From: Dyadobacter sandarakinus
Lineage (GTDB): Bacteria; Bacteroidota; Bacteroidia; Cytophagales; Spirosomataceae
DNA length: 64,000 nucleotides
NCBI RefSeq assembly: GCF_016894445.1
Contig: NZ_CP056775.1
Location: 1,676,001 to 1,740,000, forward strand
Reading direction: 5' to 3'
The notes beneath the pieces were generated by a model that was not told the DNA's origin, ran no database searches, and saw only the letters and a program-made list of their open reading frames with translations. The first letter of the stretch is position 1; each line of letters starts with the position of its first letter. Position numbers and translations under genes: made by a program. This document shows, in pieces, positions 36,303 to 45,230 of the stretch.

Positions 36303-37085
36303 CTAATCCGTGGGATCGTCAAGCACGATCCATACCGGCGCGTGGTCGCTCGTTTTTTCCCAGCCGCGCACATGCCTGTCCACCCCGGCGCTGCGCAGCC
36401 GGCCGGCAAGCTGGGGACTGAGCAGAAAATGGTCGATCCGCAGGCCTGCATTACGGTCATATGCTTTCCGGAAGTAATCCCAGTAGGTGTAAATGCGCTC
36501 GTCGGGATGCAGGGTGCGCAGGGCATCTGTCCATCCCTGCCCAACCAATGCGGCAAATTCTGCTTTGGGTTCAGGCATGAAGAGCGCATTGTCCAGCCAG
36601 CGCTCGGGTTTATACACGTCCATATCCGTCGGAATCACATTGTAATCTCCGACGAGTACCACGGGTACATCCTCCGAAAGCAGGTAGCGTGCATGCTCCT
36701 GCAGGCGCTTCATCCACGAAAGTTTATAGTCGAACTTGGGCCCTGGTGCGGGGTTGCCGTTGGGGAGGTAAAGGCAGGCGATCAGGGTTTTATTGATAAT
36801 TGCCTCAATGTACCGGCTATGCGTATCCGTGTCGTCGCCGGGCAGCGTGTTGCGGACTTCCTGCATGGCATGGCCTCTCGAAAGTATGGCTACCCCGTTC
36901 CAGCTTTTCTCACCGAGCCAAATGGCCTGATAACCCGCTTCGAGTATGGCCTGCTCGGGAAAATTTTCCTGCGGGGCTTTCAGTTCCTGCAGGCAAACCA
37001 CATCGGGCTGCGTTTCGGCAAGCCAGCGCAGCAACACCGGCAACCGCGCGTTGATACCATTGATATTATATGTAGCAATCCTCAT
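36303..37085 (-). CDS. xth: Exodeoxyribonuclease III (AP endonuclease)
   Basis: 260 aa, ATG start. Metal-dependent 3'-5' exonuclease and AP endonuclease in base excision repair. Family motifs are visible: MRIATYNINGINAR at the N-terminus, CLQELKAP with the metal Glu, WNGVAILSRG, GDYNVIPTDMDVYKPERW, RIDHFLLSPQL and the C-terminal SDHAPVWI with the catalytic Asp-His. It is convergent with the LytTR regulator, only 17 bp apart. Length is standard. Confidence 0.95.
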   Translation of the reverse strand: MRIATYNINGINARLPVLLRWLAETQPDVVCLQELKAPQENFPEQAILEAGYQAIWLGEKSWNGVAILSRGHAMQEVRNTLPGDDTDTHSRYIEAIINKTLIACLYLPNGNPAPGPKFDYKLSWMKRLQEHARYLLSEDVPVVLVGDYNVIPTDMDVYKPERWLDNALFMPEPKAEFAALVGQGWTDALRTLHPDERIYTYWDYFRKAYDRNAGLRIDHFLLSPQLAGRLRSAGVDRHVRGWEKTSDHAPVWIVLDDPTD

Positions 37086-37147
37086 AACCTTTCCGTACAG
37101 TTGAAAAGCCCTGCCGCCGGCCGGACGTTTCGCTGAAAGACTTCAGC

Positions 37148-37185
37148 AAAAAAAACCCGGTTCCGGCAAAAGCGGAGCCAGGTTT
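37148..37185 (-). terminator. Terminator of the degenerate receiver gene
   Basis: On the minus strand an imperfect 13-bp stem (37173-37185 with 37153-37165, two G-T pairs or mismatches) is followed by a T-tract (A-run at 37148-37155 on plus). It lies 30-60 bp after the 138-aa gene. Confidence 0.75.
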
Positions 37186-37211
37186 CCCGACTAAAATATT
37201 CGCGCCTGAGG

Positions 37212-37628
37212 TTACAGCGCAGTAAGTTGTTTCATTGTTGTATTTACAGACACAGATTGCCAGTATGCGACAACCGCTTCGAACAGGCTTTCCGAAGCTG
37301 AGGGAAAACGTTCGATCAGGGCAAATTCATGCATTCCGGGGTCTAAAGGCAACACTCCGGCTTGCGCATATGCTTGCGGAACAAAGTCGCTGCCCGTCAG
37401 GATCACCGATGTGGCATACCGGCTGAGTCCTTCCGGATCGTGACCTTCGGAGCGGCTGACCAGGCAAAAAATATTTCGTGAGTCATTCAGAATATAGCTG
37501 ACAGCCTCAGGTGTATTGTCGAAAACGAGCAGTGTTTTTGACACATTCAAATGGTCCAAAGCTTGTTGTAGCCTGGCTGTGAAGTCGGAACCTGTATCGA
37601 CTATCACAATTTTGTCCTTTCTTGGCAT
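37212..37628 (-). CDS. Degenerate receiver-like protein (138 aa)
   Basis: ATG start. The N-terminus KIVIVDTGSDFTARLQQALDHL resembles a response regulator, and the beta3 strand is IFCLVSRSEGHDPEGL, where the phosphoacceptor Asp expected after the strand is absent (Ser). The acidic pair is reduced to a single Asp. It could be a pseudo-receiver that binds another protein without phosphorylation. The call rests on pattern and is tentative. The promoter region upstream has strong palindromes (see the site at 37688-37728), so expression is probably controlled by a repressor. Confidence 0.6.
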   Translation of the reverse strand: MPRKDKIVIVDTGSDFTARLQQALDHLNVSKTLLVFDNTPEAVSYILNDSRNIFCLVSRSEGHDPEGLSRYATSVILTGSDFVPQAYAQAGVLPLDPGMHEFALIERFPSASESLFEAVVAYWQSVSVNTTMKQLTAL

Positions 37629-37687
37629 TATAGGTAAGTTGTGAAGTGAGAGATAAACTTCGGCCTAATACAAACGCAGCCGTATTA

Positions 37688-37728
37688 CAAATGTAGTATA
37701 TTCTAATTATAAAGTAGAATATATTCTA
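37688..37728 (-). promoter_or_regulatory. Promoter and palindromic operator of the receiver-like gene
   Basis: Reading the minus strand, TACATTTG (37688-37695) is a perfect TAnnTTTG -7 element, about 60 bp before the ATG. Just upstream, a perfect 14-bp palindrome TAGAATATATTCTA (37715-37728) and a partial copy TAGTATATTCTA (37694-37705) cover the spacer and -33 area. The spacing suggests a repressor that blocks polymerase. The -7 element also sits in a TTACAAATGTAG dyad resembling BlaI/MecI-type boxes. Confidence 0.5.
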
Positions 37729-37864
37729 ATATTTTATTAAAGTATTTTTGTACAAAACACTTAATGCCGGCAGCTTGTGGGCTGGCTAAATGCAAACTCG
37801 CCGCAGGTGCCCCGGGCATCATGCGGGTAGTTTTGTCTTGTATAAGCCTGAAAATCAGCAAGTC

Positions 37865-39763
37865 TTACTTCCAGGTATCCAGCGGAGCCACCTTACCGAC
37901 CTCATTTTTCGCCTTAACAAAGAATGCATTCACCGAAGCTTTGCTCCCGGCAGGCAGTTCTGCTTCAAATCCGACGAGTGTAGTACCCGGATTAGGTGCA
38001 TCATAATGGGAAGGCGGTGCGGTAGACCATGTCCTGATCTGAATGGGAATGGAGCTGTCAAAAACAAGCTGCATTCTTTTACCATCCTGGCTGAGCTCGA
38101 CAGTCGTGGCATCCACTATATTGACGCGGGCCTTGGTCAGTAGCGTCCAGCGGATCGTCGCCGCCTGACCTGATCCTTCCAGTTCATCCCTTACCACGGT
38201 ATACCGCCCATTTACAATCGCAATCCCCCGCTCTGCTTTGGCCAGCTGCCCGGCATATACCGGTGTGATGTCCGCAATCGCGCTCATAAAATCAGGATCG
38301 TCAGACACCCTGCCCATACGGGCACTTCCGTCTACCTGCTGCAATTGTCCGTTCACCGTCAATGTATTGTGCACCATATTGGTGTACCTGAAAATAGACC
38401 ACCGCTGCGCTGTCTGCCCTTTTCCAAATACACTCACTCCCTTGCTTTCCAACGAATTATAATCCTGCATACCGAAGTCCATGGCCCATCTTTCACCATC
38501 CTGGTCCAGCACAAACGAGCCTATGTCCATGTGCCCGTGGCTGGTAGCTGGCGATCCTGCCTTGAATCCCACAAAAATGGCATTGGGATCTGTCCAGCTG
38601 GTACGCATGTAGGCTACCGGACTGTCGCCCTGGCCCGTCCACACCAGCTGCTTGGGCGGCGTCACCCGATCCAGGTCGAGCTGCGCGCCCCATATAATTG
38701 CCAGGGGCAGGAGGCGGTTCCCTCCTGCGGTTTTCACTTTATCCCTTTCCAGGAATTTGAGCTGGTTGTACACGAGCGTGGGATCTTTTTCACGGTATGC
38801 AAACCAGAATGTGGCAGGATTGATATGGTCGCGGTTGCCTGAGTCGCCCCAGTTGTGCACCAGGCCGGTGGGTCCGGCAATATGCTCCACAAACCCCGCA
38901 GTTTTCAGGAAGCCGGGCGTGGCGCACAATCCATAATCTGTGCCCAGGGCTTTTTCAATCGCGTCGATAAACAATGCATTGAAGCTCGTACCATAATCCC
39001 AGTAAGAATAGCCTTCCGGATATACACCGTCGGGACTGTAGGAAATGGCCATAATTTTCGACAGCCCGGACACGGCACGCTGCACTACTTTCCCGGCGAG
39101 CTCGGGCTCGTCCTCGGCGATGGCGAGCGCACCAAAGGTGATGCCGGTGTTGCACACCTGGTTCCAGTTGTTTTTGGCTGTTACAAAACCATTATACTGC
39201 TTGTCAAAGGACGGCCTGATTCCTTTTTCCAGAATGGCAGCCCTGATCAGCTGGCGGCTGCTCTCCGGCAGTCCGTCGTACAGCCAGTCGTAGCCGATGG
39301 CAAGTCCAAGGGTCATCTCGGCCACGTCGAGGAAGTGCGTGGGGTTCCAGTCTTCAAACTGGCTGACGGCCAGCATTTCCTGCTCAGCCCGGCGGAGAAA
39401 ACGTTCGTCGCGGGTAAAACGGTAGGCATAAGCAAGCTGAAAAACGCGGCGCAGGCACTCCCTGGATTTGTCGAGCAGGCGTCGCCCGATCTTTTCCCTG
39501 GCTACCGGCGGCAGCAGGATGATCTTTTCCGACTCCGCGATAATAACACGGTGCAGCCCCTGCCACTCATCATGTTTTGACAGCTCGGAGCGGATGCGCT
39601 GCTCATCCGATGCGCTCATTAAAAGTCTGGGATGCGACTGCGGCATCCGGTCAAGCGTTATCTGTGGATTGTTACTTTTTGGGCCGGGCTTCTTTTGCGC
39701 GAGGGCAGGCATAAAGCCGGCAAGGAGGATCAGGTACAAATAGCTGAAAAAGCGTTTTTTCAT
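37865..39763 (-). CDS. Heparinase II/III-family polysaccharide lyase-like protein
   Basis: 632 aa from the ATG at 39763, which begins a signal peptide (MKKRFFSYLYLILLAGFMPALA); an upstream in-frame start at 39805 adds residues before the signal. The N-terminal alpha-toroid (residues 60-360) has LAYAYRFTRDERFLRRAEQEMLAVSQFEDWNP and NNWNQVCNTGITFGALA. The C-terminal beta-sandwich contains SHGHMDIGSFVLDQDGERWAMDFGMQDYNS, with the His and Tyr usual in catalysis. It is probably a periplasmic lyase of an acidic or uronate polysaccharide; no SusCD pair is adjacent, so the substrate is open. Confidence 0.88.
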   Translation of the reverse strand: MKKRFFSYLYLILLAGFMPALAQKKPGPKSNNPQITLDRMPQSHPRLLMSASDEQRIRSELSKHDEWQGLHRVIIAESEKIILLPPVAREKIGRRLLDKSRECLRRVFQLAYAYRFTRDERFLRRAEQEMLAVSQFEDWNPTHFLDVAEMTLGLAIGYDWLYDGLPESSRQLIRAAILEKGIRPSFDKQYNGFVTAKNNWNQVCNTGITFGALAIAEDEPELAGKVVQRAVSGLSKIMAISYSPDGVYPEGYSYWDYGTSFNALFIDAIEKALGTDYGLCATPGFLKTAGFVEHIAGPTGLVHNWGDSGNRDHINPATFWFAYREKDPTLVYNQLKFLERDKVKTAGGNRLLPLAIIWGAQLDLDRVTPPKQLVWTGQGDSPVAYMRTSWTDPNAIFVGFKAGSPATSHGHMDIGSFVLDQDGERWAMDFGMQDYNSLESKGVSVFGKGQTAQRWSIFRYTNMVHNTLTVNGQLQQVDGSARMGRVSDDPDFMSAIADITPVYAGQLAKAERGIAIVNGRYTVVRDELEGSGQAATIRWTLLTKARVNIVDATTVELSQDGKRMQLVFDSSIPIQIRTWSTAPPSHYDAPNPGTTLVGFEAELPAGSKASVNAFFVKAKNEVGKVAPLDTWK

Positions 39764-39933
39764 TATGGGCAGGTTTGGTGCTGGTAAAATAATAACGTGA
39801 GCCAAGAGTATCTTGCATAAATGCGTGCTAGAAAGATCTGTCTTCCCGCATCGGTCGCTAACTACTTCTATGGAATGGTTTTTTACAGGTCACCTGCAAA
39901 TCTGTCATAAGATTAAATTAGTGGGTTAACACG

Positions 39934-39969
39934 AAAGAGGTTTCCACGTTGAGAAACCTCTTTTTTCTT
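39934..39969 (+). terminator. Orphan terminator-like hairpin
   Basis: A perfect 11-bp stem (AAAGAGGTTTC / GAAACCTCTTT) with an 8-nt loop runs into a T-rich tail on the plus strand. No plus-strand gene is seen between 36285 and here. It either ends an unseen small transcript or folds in the leader of the heparinase mRNA on the minus strand. Confidence 0.6.
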
Positions 39970-40101
39970 TTTCAAGCCGCCATGTGCAGGTGATGCGCAT
40001 GGTCTTGTGCGGTGTTTTTTCTACAATATTACAGCCTGCCATTTCCCTCATTCCCCAGTTTAGCTGCACTTTTATCCCGCTCCATACAGGATTTCACAAC
40101 C

Positions 40102-40224
40102 ATGTCAAAAAATTTCGAAATATTTTCCACAAGCTACTTCACCCGTTTTGCGGTTACGTATAGACAAGTGAGTCAAAAATCGGTGACCGGCCGGGATCAG
40201 CCGTCATCAGGACTGATTTTTTAA
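40102..40224 (+). CDS. Possible small protein gene (40 aa)
   Basis: ATG at 40102 opens a 40-codon frame (MSKNFEIFSTSYF ... QPSSGLIF) that ends 9 bp before a 20-bp-stem terminator. The region is flanked on the left by another hairpin at 39934, so it forms a short unit with its own ends. No family recognised and no clear ribosome site. It could equally be a small RNA. The tight stop-to-terminator spacing is the main support. Confidence 0.3.
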   Translation: MSKNFEIFSTSYFTRFAVTYRQVSQKSVTGRDQPSSGLIF

Positions 40225-40232
40225 CATCAGTG

Positions 40233-40275
40233 AAAAAGAATCCCGCTGAAGGATGCCTTCAGCGGGATTCTTTTT
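40233..40275. terminator. Strong bidirectional terminator
   Basis: A perfect 20-bp stem (left arm 40233-40252, right arm 40256-40275) with a 3-nt loop, with five A before and five T after. It would end the small unit at 40102. Confidence 0.85.
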
Positions 40276-40496
40276 GCAACAGTAAGCCAGCCAGCACGTG
40301 CATCTATCAGCCATGTCCGCTTTTACTCAACACAATCATGCTACCCGCACGTTGACGCCCTTTGCCCCAGGCGGGCCGGCCCTCACCTGACAGAGCCCGG
40401 CCCGCGCGCCGAGTATGCGCGCGACCTTTCCAGCATTGCAATTTGCACCGTATCTGTCCGTCCGCTTTACAGGCGTATTTGGCCCTTCTGTGGTCC

Positions 40497-41741
40497 ATGA
40501 CTTGGCAACAAACATTTCTGCGCGGATATTTCCGTGTTATACTGCGAATATTGCTGCGTAGTCCTTCATCAAAACTCAGCTCTTTGAAAAATTCTCTACG
40601 TTTACCGGCACTCTCCGAAGACAATGCATTACTCAGGCCGGCCGGGGTCACGGACCGTGTTCAGATCGTAGACGTGCTCCGCGGCTTTGCCTTGTTCGGC
40701 ATCCTCGTCATCCATTCGGTGCAGAACTTTGTGAATGCAACCACCGTCGGCCTGATGGGCCTTGGTCCTAAAAATACCTTTGTAAAAACGTCCCTCGAGT
40801 TCCTGATCGAAGACAAGTTCTTCATCATCTTCTCATTTTTGTTTGGGTGGAGCTTTTACCTGATCTACCAGCATGCTACCCACAAGCGCAAGCCCTTCGT
40901 GCAGCTTTTTGTGTGGCGGCTGGTGATCCTGCTGGGCATCGGCATTTTCCACTCCTTTTTCTACCGCTCCGACATCCTGCAGGTATATGCCGTGGTGGGC
41001 TTTCCGCTGATCTTCTGCCGTAACCTCAGCAACCGGAGTCTTTTGCTGCTGTGTGCCACCCTGTTTTTCAGCAGTGTTCCCTGCGTCATTTACCGGGACG
41101 AAATCGCTCTCAACTTTGCACTGCTCAAACAGCACCACATCCCGGTACCAAGCAAGCTCAGCTACAACTTGTCGTCCGGGAGGCTGTTCGTGACAAGCTC
41201 GATGTTTGTACTCGGGCTGTATGCGGGCAAAACAGGCATATTGCAGCACATAGCCGGCCAGGATAAACTTCTGAAGCGGATTGTGGCGGCAAGCGGATGT
41301 TCCATTGTTCTTACGGCCATCGGCATCCGATCCGAGACGCTGAACCTGGGCCTGACCCACAGCGGTATTTACCTGAGTAATGCCATTTTTTATTGTTTGC
41401 AAAATATCGCGTTTTCGTGCTTCTATGTATCGCTGGTAACTCTGCTGTACTCACAGCGCGCGTTCACCTCTTCCCTATCGTGGCTCGAACCGCTCGGACG
41501 AATGGGCCTCACGGCCTACATTATGCAGTCCGTGTTTTTTCAGCTTTTCTACATTTACTGGGACGGGCTCGAGCTGGGTTTTCCCGGTGCCATGCTCGTT
41601 ACTTTTTCTTTTTATGCGGGCCAGATTTTAATGGCTGAGTTTTGGTTGATGCACTTCCGGCACGGTCCTATGGAGTGGATATGGCGCTCGCTTACTTACC
41701 TGGTCACCAACAAGCTTCCCGCGAGCCTGGACAAAGATTGA
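40497..41741 (+). CDS. DUF418 family membrane protein
   Basis: 414 aa from the ATG at 40497 (MTWQQTFLRG); the longer frame from a TTG at 40362 is low-complexity and unlikely. About nine to ten hydrophobic helices. The DUF418 pattern is clear: RVQIVDVLRGFALFGILVIHSV near residue 60, FFIIFSFLFGWSFYLIYQ, RLVILLGIGIFHSFFYRSDILQVYAVVGFPL and the C-terminal LEPLGRMGLTAYIMQSVFFQLFYIYWDGL with HFRHGPMEWIWRSLTY. Related to acyltransferase-like membrane proteins (YeiB), function unproven. First gene of a three-gene operon with 15- and 20-bp gaps. Confidence 0.88.
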   Translation: MTWQQTFLRGYFRVILRILLRSPSSKLSSLKNSLRLPALSEDNALLRPAGVTDRVQIVDVLRGFALFGILVIHSVQNFVNATTVGLMGLGPKNTFVKTSLEFLIEDKFFIIFSFLFGWSFYLIYQHATHKRKPFVQLFVWRLVILLGIGIFHSFFYRSDILQVYAVVGFPLIFCRNLSNRSLLLLCATLFFSSVPCVIYRDEIALNFALLKQHHIPVPSKLSYNLSSGRLFVTSSMFVLGLYAGKTGILQHIAGQDKLLKRIVAASGCSIVLTAIGIRSETLNLGLTHSGIYLSNAIFYCLQNIAFSCFYVSLVTLLYSQRAFTSSLSWLEPLGRMGLTAYIMQSVFFQLFYIYWDGLELGFPGAMLVTFSFYAGQILMAEFWLMHFRHGPMEWIWRSLTYLVTNKLPASLDKD

Positions 41742-41756
41742 AAACCGACGACACAC

Positions 41757-42539
41757 ATGAATTATCCTGTGCACATTTTGAAAGCCGGTCTTGCAGTATG
41801 GCTGTGCCTGGCCGCAGCATTTTGCCATGCACAATACCCGAGGCTGCACGACCACAATGTGATAGGCTGGCTGGTGTACGAGGGTGACCATGCGATTTCG
41901 TCCCGATGGGCGGTGCATACGGAGGCACAGTGGCGGCAAACCGTTTCGCGCCGACAGCAGGACCTGCTCCGCCTGGGATTATCCCGCAAGCTTTCCGACC
42001 GCATTGAACTTTCGGGCGGGTATACCCATTTTCGCTCGCATGCCTACGGCTCCTATCCCGAGGTACCCGGCCGGGCTGAGCCGGAGCACCGCATATACGA
42101 GGATATCAAATTAAAGGACGAACTTGCCCCCGTCACCCTCACCCACCGGCTACGATTGGAGCAGCGCTGGCTTGGTAGCAGGGATGCATCGGGTCAGGGA
42201 CCTGTTCAGGCCTGGGCTTTTCAGAACCGCATCCGGTACCAGCTTTCGGCAGAGCTTCCGCTGCAGGGCTCGTCCGTGGATGACCATGAATGGTACCTCA
42301 ATGCATTTGATGAGGTTTTTATTGGTTTTGGTAAAAATGTAAAGGATAATGTCTTTAATCAAAACCGCCTTTCCGCAGGTCTCGGATATCAGCTGAACGA
42401 TCAGGCGAAGCTGGAACTGAACTACATTTACCAGCTCCGACAGCATGCAGAACCGGATGCGAGTACACAAAGGCAGGTATTGGAAATCAATCAGGGCGTT
42501 CGGGTGACGATTGTCTGGCAAATGGATTTTACAAAGTAA
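41757..42539 (+). CDS. DUF2490 family outer-membrane beta-barrel-like protein
   Basis: 260 aa, ATG start. A signal peptide (MNYPVHILKAGLAVWLCLAAAFCHA) is followed by a run of amphipathic beta strands with aromatic ends (GWLVYEGDHAISSRWAVHTEAQWRQ, ELSGGYTHFRSHAYG, THRLRLEQRW, FQNRIRYQLSAELPL, NRLSAGLGYQLNDQAKLELNYIYQLRQH). This is the DUF2490 pattern. Likely a small barrel in the outer membrane; no substrate known. It is 15 bp after the DUF418 gene and probably cotranscribed with it. Confidence 0.85.
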   Translation: MNYPVHILKAGLAVWLCLAAAFCHAQYPRLHDHNVIGWLVYEGDHAISSRWAVHTEAQWRQTVSRRQQDLLRLGLSRKLSDRIELSGGYTHFRSHAYGSYPEVPGRAEPEHRIYEDIKLKDELAPVTLTHRLRLEQRWLGSRDASGQGPVQAWAFQNRIRYQLSAELPLQGSSVDDHEWYLNAFDEVFIGFGKNVKDNVFNQNRLSAGLGYQLNDQAKLELNYIYQLRQHAEPDASTQRQVLEINQGVRVTIVWQMDFTK

Positions 42540-42559
42540 GCCGTACAGAACATGAAATT

Positions 42560-43264
42560 ATGAGATACTTCTTATTGCTCTTTGTTGCACTTACCGGCTG
42601 CCGGACGTTGAAAGACAGTCCCAAGTACAAGTTCAGCGACGGCATTTACCATACGCGCACCGACGGGGAGGAAAAAGGACTCGTGTACGTGGAAAATACT
42701 GAAGACTCCGTGGTGATATATTCCATTAAAAAAGGCTGGCAGGCAAAAAATCCCGACCGCTCGGCACTTGTGCGGAAATCATTGCCCCATACTTCATCCC
42801 GGAAAGACATCCAGACGAACCGCTACTGGCAGAATGGATTTGATATTGATATTGTAACGGTCCCGTTCAAGTTCAGGCCAAGCCGTACGTCATTTCCCAG
42901 GCAGCTGAGCAACCACCTCAATGGGGCCTTGTACCTCGGCTACCGGAACGATACCTATGAACTTGCGTATAAAAAGAACCCGATCGGGAATACTGACCAG
43001 AGCATTACCCACCTGGGATTTTCTGCGGGGATCATTACCGGGCTCGGTACCACCCCCATGAACTCCTGGGTGACCAACAACCAGCTGTCCATCGAGTACG
43101 ACGGCTTTGTATGGTCCAAGGGAGCTGCCGTGATCGTAGGGGTTGACAAAATCACATTCGGCATCATGGCCGGCATCGATCATCTCCTGGACGAAAACCG
43201 GGCATTATGGCTGTACCAGGGCAAGCCTTATGCCGGATTTGTGGTAGGTCTTAACCTCAACTGA
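42560..43264 (+). CDS. Lipoprotein of unknown function (234 aa)
   Basis: ATG start. A lipoprotein signal with lipobox LTGC (C14). The mature part begins with a small strand-rich domain (YHTRTDGEEKGLVYVENTEDSVVIYSIKK) and continues with barrel-like strands (FDIDIVTVPFKFRP, NGALYLGYRNDTYEL, HLGFSAGIITGLGTTPM, GAAVIVGVDKITFGIMAGIDHLL, GKPYAGFVVGLNLN). No family recognised; comparable small lipoproteins or barrels are common in Bacteroidota. 20 bp after the DUF2490 gene, last of the operon. Confidence 0.7.
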   Translation: MRYFLLLFVALTGCRTLKDSPKYKFSDGIYHTRTDGEEKGLVYVENTEDSVVIYSIKKGWQAKNPDRSALVRKSLPHTSSRKDIQTNRYWQNGFDIDIVTVPFKFRPSRTSFPRQLSNHLNGALYLGYRNDTYELAYKKNPIGNTDQSITHLGFSAGIITGLGTTPMNSWVTNNQLSIEYDGFVWSKGAAVIVGVDKITFGIMAGIDHLLDENRALWLYQGKPYAGFVVGLNLN

Positions 43265-43270
43265 TTCCAT

Positions 43271-43298
43271 AAAAAAAGCGGACAGCTACGCTGCCCGC
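43271..43298 (-). terminator. Terminator of the esterase gene
   Basis: Reading the minus strand, an 8-bp stem (GCGGGCAG / CTGTCCGC, one G-T pair) with a 5-nt loop is followed by seven T residues. It lies 22 bp after the alpha/beta-hydrolase stop codon, between convergent genes. Confidence 0.85.
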
Positions 43299-43320
43299 CT
43301 CAATTCTTCCAAAACTTACC

Positions 43321-44427
43321 TTACTTGAATGCCTCTTTGAACCGGGAAGCTGCCAGTGCCTGCGCTTGCTTTGCCTCGGGTACAATGGCCGCTGTACCGA
43401 AAAATTCGTGGGTTGTTCCAGCATACAGCTGGTAAGTGGTCTGCACGTCGGCAGCCTGCAGTTTTTCATTCAACAACATGCCCTCGGTTGTAAGCGGATC
43501 GATCTGTGCTGCTATAATCGTGGTGGAAGGCAATCCTTTCAGGTCGGCGGCAACCAGCGAAATGCGCGGGTCTTTTGCCTCTGAAATGTTGTTCAGGTAA
43601 TGTCCCAGAAACCAGTACAGCGAAGGTACGTCAAGCGGTTTTGCATTGTAATACTGCTTGTAGGAAGTCGACATCGTGTCAGAATTAGCTACCGGGTACA
43701 CGAGCAGCTGATGTTTGGGAAGCGTAATCTTCGCATCCCTCGCCCTGATGCTGACGTTGGCTGCCAGATTTCCGCCTGCACTTTCACCCGCCACACCCAC
43801 TTTGGCAGGGTTTGCTTTCAGCATATCCGTATGGGCAAGCACCCACTGGTAGGCTGTAAATGCATCATTATGCGCTGTCGGAAACTTGAATTCGGGACCT
43901 TTGCGGTAGCCCACGGAAACTACCACCGCACCTACCTGCTCAGACAGTGCTGCCGCAGACGCATCATACACGTCGATGCCGGCAATCACCCAGCCTCCGC
44001 CATGATAATAAACAATAACAGGGTATGGAGCGGTACCGGCTCTGGGCGTGTAAATACGCGCGTGCACCTTTCCACCGGCCACATCGATGTCTGCACCGGT
44101 GGTATCCACCTGAGGTGCTGGGGCCGTAATGTTGTTTTCGGCCAGCAGGTCAGTTACTGCGTCTTTCACCGTGTGGTTCATGCGGGCCTGCTGGGGGGTA
44201 AGCTGCGGAATGGGCGTGTCGCCATAGCTCAGCAGCTTCTCGATCACGGCCCACATCTCATCATGAATGTCCGGCGCCCAGGCGGGCTTGGGTCCTTTCG
44301 GATCAATGGAAGAGCCCGGCGGCACCTGGTGGTCCTGGGTACAGGAAAAAATAGAAACAGAAGTAAAAGCAATCAGTGCGATAAAGGCGGCTTTCAGTGT
44401 TGATGAACGTTTGTTGTTGATTTGCAT
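43321..44427 (-). CDS. Alpha/beta hydrolase (HSL-family) lipoprotein esterase
   Basis: 368 aa, ATG start. A lipoprotein signal (lipobox VSIFSC, C29) puts it at the cell envelope. Hormone-sensitive-lipase-type motifs are present: the oxyanion HGGGW (residues 142-146), the nucleophile elbow GESAG with S216, an Asp in AQIDPLTTEG and a catalytic His in GTTHEFFG. It should hydrolyse short carboxylic esters. The mature N-terminus up to about residue 110 is a linker plus helical cap. Single gene, with its own terminator. Confidence 0.92.
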   Translation of the reverse strand: MQINNKRSSTLKAAFIALIAFTSVSIFSCTQDHQVPPGSSIDPKGPKPAWAPDIHDEMWAVIEKLLSYGDTPIPQLTPQQARMNHTVKDAVTDLLAENNITAPAPQVDTTGADIDVAGGKVHARIYTPRAGTAPYPVIVYYHGGGWVIAGIDVYDASAAALSEQVGAVVVSVGYRKGPEFKFPTAHNDAFTAYQWVLAHTDMLKANPAKVGVAGESAGGNLAANVSIRARDAKITLPKHQLLVYPVANSDTMSTSYKQYYNAKPLDVPSLYWFLGHYLNNISEAKDPRISLVAADLKGLPSTTIIAAQIDPLTTEGMLLNEKLQAADVQTTYQLYAGTTHEFFGTAAIVPEAKQAQALAASRFKEAFK

Positions 44428-44558
44428 AAATGGTTATTGCGTTTACGATAGAATTATAATATCCATACCATCCTCAAACCCTCCTTCCAGGCACCCAATT
44501 GGAGACAAAACCGAACACAAACCCCGCTGATCGCTTATAAACGGGGACACCTTTCAGC

Positions 44559-44592
44559 AAAAAGCGACGGACTGCTTTTCGCCGCCCGTCGC
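44559..44592 (-). terminator. Possible terminator of the DUF4142 gene
   Basis: On the minus strand a 7-bp stem (GCGACGG / CCGTCGC) with a 15-nt loop is followed by five T residues (A-run 44559-44563 on plus). It lies 60-90 bp downstream of the DUF4142 gene. Confidence 0.5.
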
Positions 44593-44653
44593 CCTGACTA
44601 TTATTTTACAAAAGACTTCCGCACAAGGCCAGCCCGCCATTTGTTAATTCTTC

Positions 44654-45175
44654 CTATTTCCCTGCGGCGCCTGGTGACGATTTAAAAAGCTTTTTCGCCA
44701 TTTCAAGATGGTGTTTCAAAGCAGGGATCTTCCCGTCAGCCCATTTTTTCACATCCGCATCCTGGCCTTTGGTCGATTCCGTCTGGAAAAGTCCGATGGT
44801 TTGCTCATGGGAGGCAATCATCATGTTCATATAAAGCATGTCAAACTGCGTCCCTGTCTGCGAAGCCAGGCTGTCGTACTTCTGCTGCTTCATGGGGCTT
44901 AACGAAGCCGGTACATTCAGGTTCTTTTTCTTGGCCAGGGCTTTCAGTTCATCATTTACCTTGGTATGGTCCCTGATCATTGCTTTGCCGAAGTCCTTTA
45001 CCTGTGCTGAGGTTCCGCTTTTAACAGCCAGCTCTCCCAGCTTTACTTCCAGCAAACCACCCTCGGCTGCCTGCGTTACAAATTGCTGATCCTGTGCCTC
45101 GGTCTGCAGTGCGTCCGAAAACGATGCAAGCGTGACGATGGATATGCCTGCGGCGATTAACCAGTTTGCCTTCAT
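44654..45175 (-). CDS. DUF4142 family exported protein
   Basis: 173 aa, ATG start, signal peptide (MKANWLIAAGISIVTLASFSDA). The DUF4142 pattern is present: FVTQAAEGGLLEVKLGELAVKSGTSAQVKDFGKAMIRDHTKVNDELKALAKKKNLNVPASLS, then ASHEQTIGLFQTESTKGQDADVKKWADGKIPALKHHLEMAKKL. The family is a four-helix, ferritin-like bundle found in the periplasm and linked to envelope stress; its exact activity is unknown. It lies in a group with a small acidic protein and an SPW protein, all on the minus strand. Confidence 0.88.
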   Translation of the reverse strand: MKANWLIAAGISIVTLASFSDALQTEAQDQQFVTQAAEGGLLEVKLGELAVKSGTSAQVKDFGKAMIRDHTKVNDELKALAKKKNLNVPASLSPMKQQKYDSLASQTGTQFDMLYMNMMIASHEQTIGLFQTESTKGQDADVKKWADGKIPALKHHLEMAKKLFKSSPGAAGK

Positions 45176-45230
45176 GTTGATTCAAGTTTGCGTTTGATGT
45201 ATAAAACTGCAATGCCTGGTGGCAGGCCGG

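Noticed and set aside
40362..40496. TTG-started extension of the DUF418 protein
   Set aside because: The translation is Arg/Pro/Cys-rich without homology character, and the ATG at 40497 gives the usual length.
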